Assembly: GCA_002753735.1 (NCBI GenBank)
Contig: PEAN01000020.1
Coordinates: forward strand, 1 to 58,930
From: Magnetococcales bacterium DCbin4
GTDB lineage: Bacteria; Pseudomonadota; Magnetococcia; Magnetococcales; UBA8363
DNA: 58,930 nt
Direction: 5' to 3'
Position numbers and translations under genes: made by a program. Below the pieces are notes generated by a model that had not been told where the DNA came from, searched no databases, and worked only from the letters and a program-made list of their open reading frames with translations. Positions 46,826 through 54,170 of the stretch are shown piece by piece (position 1 is the first letter of the stretch; each line of letters opens with the position of its first letter).

Positions 46826-49800
46826 ATGGACCACGGCATGATCGCATGGTTTGCCAGGAATGGGGTTGCAGCCAACCTGCTGATGCTGGTGATCTGCCTG
46901 TTGGGATTGTGGGCGGTATCGGACCGGATCGTCCTGGAGGTATTCCCCGAATTCGAACGGGATGCGGTGACGATTTCGGTGCAGTATCGGGGAGCGACCC
47001 CCGCCGAAGTCGAAGAAGGGGCGCTCATCCGCATCGAAGAGGCGATTGCCGACCTGGAAGGGATCGAGGAAATCACCGCCAGTGCCAAGGAGGGGAGCGG
47101 GCGGGTGACCGTCGAGGTTGCCGCGGGACGGGCACGGGAACTGTTGGACGACATCAAAGGCCGGGTCGATGCCGTCGGCACCTTTCCGGCAGATATGGAA
47201 CGACCCGTCTACACCTTCCAATCCTTTCACCGGGAAGTGATCGGGGTCGTGGTGGCGGGAAATCTGCCCGAACGGGAGCTGCGTCGCCTGAGTCAGGAGG
47301 TGCATGACGAGCTGGCAGCGCTGCCCGAAGTCAGCCAGGTGGAACGCTCCGGCCTCCGGCCGGCGGAAATTTCCATCGAGGTGGCGGAACAAACCCTCAC
47401 CCGCCATGGTTTGACCCTTGATGGCATCGTCAATGTCATCCGCCAACATTCGGTCGATCTGCCCGCCGGTTCGATCAAGACCCGGGCACGGGAAATCCAG
47501 CTGCGCACCACCGGCCAGGCCCGGAACGCCCAAGATTTCGCCCGCATCCCCATCATCTCCAACCTCGATGGTACCCGTCTGACCCTGGGAGAAATCGCCA
47601 CCCTCCGGGATGGCTTTGAGGAGGAACCCCTCTCCTCCCGTTTCAATGGCCAACCGGCAGTGATGCTGTCGGTCTACCGTGGCAGCCATCAAAGCGTCAT
47701 CAAGGTGGCACAGGCGGTGCGCGATTACGTCGCGGCCAAACAGGAATCCCTGCCAAAGGGGATCCATCTCGATTATTGGCGGGATCATTCCCGAGTCGTC
47801 AAACTGCGGCTCAATACCCTGTTGGACAACGCCGTCCAGGGGGGAATCCTGATCTTCCTCTGTCTTGCCTTGTTTCTCCGGCTGTCGGTGGCCATCTGGG
47901 TGTGCATCGGTATCCCCATCTCCTTCATGGGGGCGCTCGCGGTCATGCCGGAATTGGGGATCACCCTGAACCTCATGAGCCTGTTCGCCTTCATCCTGGT
48001 CGAAGGGATCGTCGTAGACGATTCCATCGTCACCAGCGAAAACATCCATGCCCACATGCGCCGCGGAACCGACGGCCTCACCGCCGCCATTCGCGGAACC
48101 CGGGAAGTCTCGGTCCCGGTCACGTTTGGCTTCCTGACCACGGTGGTGGCATTCCTGCCCCTCATGTTTCTGGGCGGGGTGCGTGGCCCGATCTTCGCAG
48201 AGATTCCGATGATCGTGATCCCGGTGCTGATCGCCTCCTGGGTGGAAACCAAATTGATTCTCCCCGCCCACCTGAGCCATGTCCGCCTCAACCACTCCCG
48301 CCCCCCCGGCCCCCTGGTCCGAACCCTGGAAACGGTCGCCAATGGCCTGGAACGGTTCATCCTTCGCGGGTATCAACCCTTTTTGGAACGGGTATTGGTG
48401 TTCCGCTACCTGACCCTGGCCCTTTTTTTCGGGCTGTCATTCATCATTGTCGCCTACGTCGTCAGCGGTCGCCACGGATTCACCTTCTTTCCCCGGATCC
48501 AAAGCGAAGTGGCACGGGCCTCGCTCACCATGGAATCGGGGACCCCCGAGGCGATCACCGCCCGTCATCTGGAACGGATCACCCGGGCCGCCACCACACT
48601 TGCCAATCAGTATCGTGATCCCACAACGGGCGTTTCCGTCATTCACAACATCCTGACCACCCTTGGTTCAACCTCCAGCACCCCTGGTGGTCGAAGCTCC
48701 GGAGGCAGCCCCGAGCTGGGTTCGGTCAGTCTGGAACTGGTCCCACCCGAAGAACGAACCCTGGAAGTGGACACCACCCGACTGGTCAACGAATGGCGCA
48801 CCGCCATCGGAGCCATTCCCGGGGCCAAGGAACTCAATTTCAGAGCAGAAATCGGCCGCGGTGGCGATCCCATCGCCATCCAGCTCATCGGTCAGGATTT
48901 TACCACCCTGGGACAGGTCGCCCATCAGGTACGGCAACGCCTGGGCACCTATTCAGGGGTGTTCGACATCCAGGATTCCCTGGACGACAGCAAGCGGGAA
49001 ATCAATCTGACCCTCCGCCCCGAGGCGCAACACCTGGGACTGACGACCCAGGATCTGGGCCGGCAGGTACGGCAGGCGTTCTTCGGCGCCGAAGTACAAC
49101 GTTTTGTCCGGGGGGAAGACGATATCCGGGTCATGGTGCGCTATCCCCCCGATGAACGGCATTCCCTGGAACAGTTGGAATCGATGCGCATCCGCACGAC
49201 CGACGGTCAGGAAATCCCCATCGGTCAGATCAGCGATATCGAATTGAAGAAAGGATTGGCCCGGATCGACCGGATCGACCGGCAGCGTACCGTAGAGATC
49301 ACCGCCGACCTCGACAAGGAAAAGGTGGATGCCAACCGCATCGTCAAGGAGATGGATGAATTCCTGACCGAACTGACCCGGACCCACCCCGGATTCCGCT
49401 ACCGTTTTGAAGGGGAAACCCGCGAACAGCGGGAATCCTTCGGCAACCTGTTCCATGGCGCCCTGTTGACCCTTTTCGCCATCTATGCCCTGTTGGCGAT
49501 CCCCCTGCGATCCTACCTCCAACCGCTGCTCGTCATGCTGGTGATTCCCCTGAGCATCGTGGGTGCCATCATCGGCCACCTTCTGCTGGGGATGAACCTG
49601 AGCCTGATGAGCCTCATGGGAATGCTCGCCCTGGCCGGGGTCGTGGTCAACGACAGCCTGGTCCTGATGGATTGGATCAATCAACGGCGGCAGGAAGGTG
49701 CCGGTCCCCTGGAGGCGGCGCGAAGCTGCGGCGTCGCGCGATTCCGGGCCATCTTTCTGACCGCGCTCACCATTTTCGTCGGACTGGTCCCTCTGATCCT

Positions 49801-49966
49801 GGAACAAAGCACCCAGGCCCAATTTCTCATCCCGATGGCGGTTTCCCTGGGGTGTGGGGTCGTCTATGGGGCCTTCCTGAGTCTGCTCCTCGTCCCCTCG
49901 GGCTACATGATCCTGGAGGACATCAAAGCTTTGGTGACAAAAATCACCTCCGCGAAGCATTCATGA
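46826..49966 (+). CDS. RND-family efflux pump, HAE1 type
   Basis: A 1046-residue inner-membrane proton-driven exporter of the AcrB type. Twelve membrane segments are expected: TM1 near residues 13-33, a periplasmic loop, a cluster near 330-480, TM7 near 535, and a second loop before the last cluster (about 870-1035). The proton-relay D-D pair is present in V-V-D-D-S-I-V-T-S-E-N, and the second half has V-V-V-N-D-S-L-V-L-M-D. Substrates are unknown. Its 3-prime end overlaps the convergent ferredoxin gene by 6 bases. Confidence 0.95.
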   Translation: MDHGMIAWFARNGVAANLLMLVICLLGLWAVSDRIVLEVFPEFERDAVTISVQYRGATPAEVEEGALIRIEEAIADLEGIEEITASAKEGSGRVTVEVAAGRARELLDDIKGRVDAVGTFPADMERPVYTFQSFHREVIGVVVAGNLPERELRRLSQEVHDELAALPEVSQVERSGLRPAEISIEVAEQTLTRHGLTLDGIVNVIRQHSVDLPAGSIKTRAREIQLRTTGQARNAQDFARIPIISNLDGTRLTLGEIATLRDGFEEEPLSSRFNGQPAVMLSVYRGSHQSVIKVAQAVRDYVAAKQESLPKGIHLDYWRDHSRVVKLRLNTLLDNAVQGGILIFLCLALFLRLSVAIWVCIGIPISFMGALAVMPELGITLNLMSLFAFILVEGIVVDDSIVTSENIHAHMRRGTDGLTAAIRGTREVSVPVTFGFLTTVVAFLPLMFLGGVRGPIFAEIPMIVIPVLIASWVETKLILPAHLSHVRLNHSRPPGPLVRTLETVANGLERFILRGYQPFLERVLVFRYLTLALFFGLSFIIVAYVVSGRHGFTFFPRIQSEVARASLTMESGTPEAITARHLERITRAATTLANQYRDPTTGVSVIHNILTTLGSTSSTPGGRSSGGSPELGSVSLELVPPEERTLEVDTTRLVNEWRTAIGAIPGAKELNFRAEIGRGGDPIAIQLIGQDFTTLGQVAHQVRQRLGTYSGVFDIQDSLDDSKREINLTLRPEAQHLGLTTQDLGRQVRQAFFGAEVQRFVRGEDDIRVMVRYPPDERHSLEQLESMRIRTTDGQEIPIGQISDIELKKGLARIDRIDRQRTVEITADLDKEKVDANRIVKEMDEFLTELTRTHPGFRYRFEGETREQRESFGNLFHGALLTLFAIYALLAIPLRSYLQPLLVMLVIPLSIVGAIIGHLLLGMNLSLMSLMGMLALAGVVVNDSLVLMDWINQRRQEGAGPLEAARSCGVARFRAIFLTALTIFVGLVPLILEQSTQAQFLIPMAVSLGCGVVYGAFLSLLLVPSGYMILEDIKALVTKITSAKHS

Positions 49967-50239
49967 AGCATCCGCTGCCAGTGCCACCTCGATCTTCTGA
50001 ATGATGCCATCGATATCCCCGGGGCCGACCCCGCGAAAAAATTCCCCTCCGGGGGCCAGACGCATGTTGGGACCCTTCTTGCATTGACCCAGGCATTGAA
50101 TTTTCTCAAGATCGATGTTCAAACCACGCTCTTGAATGATCCGTGTCATTTGTTCAAGCAGGGCCAGGCTGCCGCGACCGCCACACGAATCAGCACCCGT
50201 GGTGCGTTCCTTAACACAGACAATCAACCTGGGCTTCAT
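49961..50239 (-). CDS. Thioredoxin-like [2Fe-2S] ferredoxin
   Basis: A 92-residue ferredoxin with cluster cysteines C8, C19, C49 and C53, the C-x10-C ... C-x3-C layout of the thioredoxin-like (2Fe-2S) family (NuoE-like fold). The loop C-L-G-Q-C-K-K-G-P-N-M is characteristic. ATG 50239 is chosen so that the first strand is K-P-R-L-I-V-C-V. Partners are unknown; it is convergent with the RND gene. Confidence 0.9.
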   Translation of the reverse strand: MKPRLIVCVKERTTGADSCGGRGSLALLEQMTRIIQERGLNIDLEKIQCLGQCKKGPNMRLAPGGEFFRGVGPGDIDGIIQKIEVALAADAS

Positions 50240-50481
50240 GGCCAGCCTCCACACCCTTCAATAAATATCCTTCGGGGTTTTCCAACACATGGACCGGGAA
50301 AACGCAAACGATTCGTGATGAAAGGTACCCAGTTTCTTGCAAATCATGCTAGATTTGAATATTGAGTCCGTCAGGCAGAATCTTTTGACATCCCTGTTCA
50401 TCTATTCGTTCGCCGACACAAAAAAAACTGCAATAATCCTCTCATAAAATCAATGAAAGGGCAAAACGCTGGGAGCAGACC

Positions 50482-51129
50482 ATGGAAAAAAATGAAAGCA
50501 AGAAAAAGATCGGCATTGTCGGTGGTGGTGACCGGAGCAAGGAACTCCTGGAAATATTTCATAAGAGCAAAGGGGCGGAGCCGGTCTATGTCGTCGATCC
50601 CGATGCCAACGCACCGGCCATGACCCTGGCGATGAAACTGGGAATCAAAACGTTGACCAAACCGGAAATGGCGATCAAAAATTTCTCCGCCGACCTGATC
50701 CTGGACGCATCGGAATCAACGGAAACCTCCGCATTCCTCCATGAAAATCGTGGCGCAGCCAAGATCATCGACATTGATGCCGCCATGATGTTCCTTGAAA
50801 TCATGGAAGAAAACCGCAGCAAGGCCAATGATCAGGTCTTCACCGACCTGTCGAGTGTGCGCCAGGAGATCGACCGCAACACCCGTGATGTTTCCAAAAC
50901 CTTGCATGGAATCGAGAAAATTTCCAATGAACTGGAAGTTTTGGCCATCAATGCCGGCATTCAGGCATCGCGTGCCGGTGAATTCGGCAAAGGGTTTGCG
51001 GTCGTCGCCGGCGAAGTCAAAAGCACCGCCCGCGTCGCCCGGGATCTTGCAGGGGACATCGACCGGGTCATCAGTGAAATTTCTTCCATGTCCAACAAGA
51101 TCGAGCAATCCTTGAAAAAGGTTTTGTAG
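50482..51129 (+). CDS. Rossmann-domain protein fused to chemoreceptor signalling tip
   Basis: A 215-residue soluble protein. Residues 9-105 form a Rossmann-like domain (I-G-I-V-G-G-G-D-R-S-K-E-L-L at the start, V-V-D-P-D-A-N-A-P at the second strand end, L-I-L-D-A-S further on), suggesting NAD or a related ligand. Residues 115-212 are helical and contain L-E-V-L-A-I-N-A-G-I-Q-A-S-R-A-G-E-F-G-K, then G-F-A-V-V-A-G-E-V-K, the hairpin tip of methyl-accepting chemotaxis proteins that contacts CheA/CheW. There is no membrane segment and the hairpin is far shorter than usual. A cytoplasmic redox or metabolite sensor for chemotaxis is possible. Confidence 0.75.
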   Translation: MEKNESKKKIGIVGGGDRSKELLEIFHKSKGAEPVYVVDPDANAPAMTLAMKLGIKTLTKPEMAIKNFSADLILDASESTETSAFLHENRGAAKIIDIDAAMMFLEIMEENRSKANDQVFTDLSSVRQEIDRNTRDVSKTLHGIEKISNELEVLAINAGIQASRAGEFGKGFAVVAGEVKSTARVARDLAGDIDRVISEISSMSNKIEQSLKKVL

Positions 51130-51153
51130 CCCGGTTCAATGAGAGGGTATGCC

Positions 51154-52026
51154 TTACGCGGAACGCCACCCATGGCCGAACAGGATTTCAACGGTCACGG
51201 GCAATGGCTTTTGGGTGGGCGCATGGCGGGATTGATACAGGGTTTGCACCTCGGTAAAAAATTGTTGCCCCGTCAGGGTGTTTTTTTGATCGGAATGAGG
51301 GTTGCAGCCGCCCAGGGTTCGCAAGTGTCGGATCAGGGACCGGGTATCGGCAAAGGTTGGATGGATGACCTCCCGGTCCACCACCGGCAAGCGGAATCCC
51401 AATTCGAACAGTTCGTCGCCCAATTGGTGCAGCGTTGGGAATTGGGGAATACGGGGCCAGGTCCGTTGCCAACGTTGTTGGTCCACGGTCGCCAGGCAAT
51501 CCCGCAATTCCATCAAGGTTTCCGCGCCCGACATGGTGAAGAGAAAAACCCCTTCCGGCTTCAATACCCGGCGAATTTCCCTTAACGCCCCTTTTCGGTC
51601 ACCGATCCAGTGCAGGGCCATGTTGGAAAGGATGGCATCGAAGGTGTGGGTGGCGAAGGGGAGGGCCAACGGGTTGAGACAAGTGACTGCCGGTCGTTTT
51701 TTGAACAGGGTGAAGGGACCCTGGTGACCACGGAGGGTGATGGCACAACTTTCGGCAAAACTGGCCGAAACCACCCGGGGAATGTTTTTTTCTGATTGTT
51801 TCAATCGTTCCCGGAGGATGCCACTGCGACATCCCAGATCCAGAACCATGGCGGGTTGCATGCGCAATTCCAGCAGACGTTCCACCAACCATTCCCCAAC
51901 GCGGTTGATGAGCGACCGTTGCCACACGTCTGAACCTTGTTTCCCGGCCCGTTCCCAGGCATGTCGGACCCGGGCGAATTCGAGGGTGGACTCATCAGAA
52001 ACCGGCTGAATCGGAATCATTCGCAT
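51154..52026 (-). CDS. SAM-dependent methyltransferase (BioC/NDUFAF5-like)
   Basis: A 290-residue class I methyltransferase. The SAM motif is V-L-D-L-G-C-R-S-G, and the S-N-M-A-L-H-W segment after the fourth strand matches BioC and NDUFAF5-type proteins, followed by R-E-I-R-R-V-L-K-P-E-G. BioC methylates malonyl-ACP for biotin synthesis; NDUFAF5 homologues act on complex I. Position next to comF favours the NDUFAF5-like branch seen in alphaproteobacteria, but sequence alone does not decide. The start is ATG 52026 or 52020. Confidence 0.8.
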   Translation of the reverse strand: MRMIPIQPVSDESTLEFARVRHAWERAGKQGSDVWQRSLINRVGEWLVERLLELRMQPAMVLDLGCRSGILRERLKQSEKNIPRVVSASFAESCAITLRGHQGPFTLFKKRPAVTCLNPLALPFATHTFDAILSNMALHWIGDRKGALREIRRVLKPEGVFLFTMSGAETLMELRDCLATVDQQRWQRTWPRIPQFPTLHQLGDELFELGFRLPVVDREVIHPTFADTRSLIRHLRTLGGCNPHSDQKNTLTGQQFFTEVQTLYQSRHAPTQKPLPVTVEILFGHGWRSA

Positions 52027-52030
52027 TTTT

Positions 52031-52124
52031 TGATTCTTTTTTTGGGATCAAACCAAAACCCTGAAGGTAATCTCATCGACCCGATGCTCATTCCAATCAC
52101 TTTTTGAATGTCAACAGGCCCCGG
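52031..52124. repeat. Degenerate dispersed repeat at comF start
   Basis: A T-run, GGGATCAAACCAAAACCCTGAAGG and the end motif GAATGTCAACAGGCCCCGG, comparable to 9787-9808. It spans the gap between divergent methyltransferase and comF genes and reaches the assumed comF start codon. Confidence 0.5.
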
Positions 52125-52875
52125 ATTGAAGCGACTGCCAACCACATTCAGTCGAACCTTGCCACAAATCAAACCGGCACTGCACGGACTTTTGGATCTG
52201 TTGTTTCCCACGTTTTGTCCTGCCTGCGGCATTCCCGTCCCCCATCCGCAACTGTTTTGCTTCGACTGTATCCGGACCCTTCCTCCTTTGCCGGAACACC
52301 ATTGCCTTTACTGTGGCACGACCACCAGTGGACCCGTGCTGGGATGTGGTTCCTGTCTTCTGGTACCCAACCGGCCTGACCGGGTCTGTTTTCCGTTCAC
52401 CTACACCGAGCCTATCGCCAGATTGATCGTCCAATTCAAGTTCAGCGACCGGACCGAATGGGCTGCCAGCCTGATTGACCTGGCCATGGAACGGGTGGGT
52501 GATCTTTTGATCTGGGAAGATTTGGAACTGGTCGTCCCAGTACCGCTTCATCCATTGCGTCTGGTGTGGCGTGGCTACAACCAGGCGGCGTTATTGGCGG
52601 GAGCCTTGGCACGGCGGCTTGATCGGCCCCTGGTGACAAACGGATTATATCGGATCAAGATGACCCGGCCACAGACCAGGTTGCGGCAAAAAGAGCGTCT
52701 GATCAATGTTCGTAACGCCTTTACCACCCATAACGATGTGATCGCAAACCGCACAATCCTACTGGTGGATGATGTCTTCACCACCGGTTCCACGATATGG
52801 TCTGCAACCCGTGCCTTGAAAAAGGGAGGTGCCCGGCGTGTGGTGATCTTCTGTCTGGCGCGTGTAGATCATTAG
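52108..52875 (+). CDS. comF: ComF-family phosphoribosyltransferase-like protein
   Basis: A 255-residue ComF protein. The N-terminal zinc ribbon has F-C-P-A-C-G and C-F-D-C, followed by C-L-Y-C-G. The C-terminal PRTase domain has V-V-P-V-P-L-H-P-L-R-L-V-W-R-G-Y-N-Q and the PRPP loop V-L-L-V-D-D-V-F-T-T-G-S-T. ComF members are tied to DNA uptake. The start is uncertain because ATG 52108 lies in the tail of a repeat. In relatives it is usually close to grxC and a nitrilase gene, here displaced by 3.8 kb. Confidence 0.9.
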   Translation: MSTGPGLKRLPTTFSRTLPQIKPALHGLLDLLFPTFCPACGIPVPHPQLFCFDCIRTLPPLPEHHCLYCGTTTSGPVLGCGSCLLVPNRPDRVCFPFTYTEPIARLIVQFKFSDRTEWAASLIDLAMERVGDLLIWEDLELVVPVPLHPLRLVWRGYNQAALLAGALARRLDRPLVTNGLYRIKMTRPQTRLRQKERLINVRNAFTTHNDVIANRTILLVDDVFTTGSTIWSATRALKKGGARRVVIFCLARVDH

Positions 52876-53168
52876 CGCGTATTGTTTGACATTCATGACC
52901 TTGATTTTCAATTTCTGGTTCATGTCCCCTTGACCCCGTCCTCTTTAGTGATTTCCCTGGCCATTTCCCCCTTGAAGACCAAAAAACGAAAAAGTCCCAC
53001 GAGTCACAAAACGGTGAAATCCCGAAATAATTCCAATGACATCCACCTTATATTCTGATAAAAACGCATTCACGGCGTGCCCTTCCCGTCAAGGCGTCAC
53101 GCCCACTTCCCGTCTTGGTTATGGAACCTCCCCAACAAGGCGGTACAGGCCCGGAATGAGGATTGAAC
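52876..53168. other. comF to ATPase gap with repeat end and possible promoter
   Basis: No gene. Bases 52885-52911 (TTGACATTCATGA ... TTTTCAA) are a reversed end of the dispersed repeat. ATGACA at 53036-53041 and TAAAAA 17 bp later form a weak promoter candidate for the ATPase-protease pair. This gap is the likely left junction of that insert. Confidence 0.4.
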
Positions 53169-54164
53169 ATGGCATCAGGCAACTTGCTCAGACAGCTTAT
53201 TCGATCAGGTGCGGAAGGAAACCTGGAGGCATTCAAGAAGGCTTCCGAGGATGTCATCCGAGAAGAGCGGGAAAAACATCACCATCTGCTCGCCAGCGAT
53301 CTGGAAAAAATCCTGTATGGCCGGTCCAATGTCACCAGTCAGCCATTCATCTCCCTGATCAAGCAGGTTCCAAGTGACAAGGAGCGGGGTCTTCCACTCC
53401 TCCATATCAAAGAACCCCTGCGGCGACTGGAAGATGTCATCCTTTCCGATGACAACCGATCCCTGATCGACGAGATCCTCCAGGAACATCATCGACAGGA
53501 GGTGTTGAAAAGTCATGGGCTTGCGCCAGCGGATCGCCTGCTTTTCTGTGGACCTCCCGGGTGCGGGAAGACCCTGACGGCGGAAGTCCTGGCTTCAGAA
53601 CTCGGTTTGCCATTGGCCATCGTGCGTATCGATAGTGTGGTTTCCTCCTATCTGGGAGAAACGGCCTCCAACCTGCGTCAGGTTCTGGATTTCGTGGCTT
53701 CCGTCCCCATGGTGGCTCTGTTCGACGAGTTTGACGCCCTGGCCAAGGAACGCGCCGATGCGGCGGACCATGGCGAACTGAAAAGAGTGGTCAATGCCTT
53801 CTTGCAGCTCCTCGATGCCTACAATGGAAGAAGCCTGCTCATCGCCGCCACCAATCACGAAGGCATTCTGGATGCCGCCGTTTGGCGCAGATTCGACGAG
53901 GTTCTGGTTTTCGAACTGCCCAACCTGGAACAGTTGCGAAAATTGCTGACCTGCAAACTGCGCGGTCTGCGACGGGATTTCGATGTGGACAGTAACAAGA
54001 TTACCAGCCTCTTCAAAGGGATGAGTCAGGCTGATGTGGAACGGGTTGTACGCCGTGCCGCCAAGGAGATGGTGCTGTCCGGCAAGGAGTTTCTGGACGA
54101 ACGACACATCAAATCGGCCATCCGTCGGGAAGATGCACGCCAAGCCCGGATGAAGAGGGGTTGA
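53169..54164 (+). CDS. ietA: AAA ATPase, IetA-like (defence pair)
   Basis: A 331-residue AAA+ ATPase. An N-terminal helical ~85 residues is followed by the ATPase core: Walker A G-P-P-G-C-G-K-T (128-135), Walker B L-F-D-E-F-D (184-189), sensor-1 N229 in A-A-T-N-H, and R240-R241 as the arginine-finger pair. The FtsH/spastin-like core would form a hexamer. It is 6 bases before a subtilase gene. Such a pair is known as IetAS, first linked to plasmid incompatibility and later to phage defence; the name here is inferred from pair architecture and sizes. ATG 53169 has GAGG upstream. Confidence 0.85.
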   Translation: MASGNLLRQLIRSGAEGNLEAFKKASEDVIREEREKHHHLLASDLEKILYGRSNVTSQPFISLIKQVPSDKERGLPLLHIKEPLRRLEDVILSDDNRSLIDEILQEHHRQEVLKSHGLAPADRLLFCGPPGCGKTLTAEVLASELGLPLAIVRIDSVVSSYLGETASNLRQVLDFVASVPMVALFDEFDALAKERADAADHGELKRVVNAFLQLLDAYNGRSLLIAATNHEGILDAAVWRRFDEVLVFELPNLEQLRKLLTCKLRGLRRDFDVDSNKITSLFKGMSQADVERVVRRAAKEMVLSGKEFLDERHIKSAIRREDARQARMKRG

Positions 54165-54170
54165 TGACTC

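Noticed and set aside
45544-48376. Two long minus-strand frames opposite the efflux adaptor and RND genes
   Set aside because: Both are antisense to clear family members and have no motif or ribosome site; they are compositional shadows.
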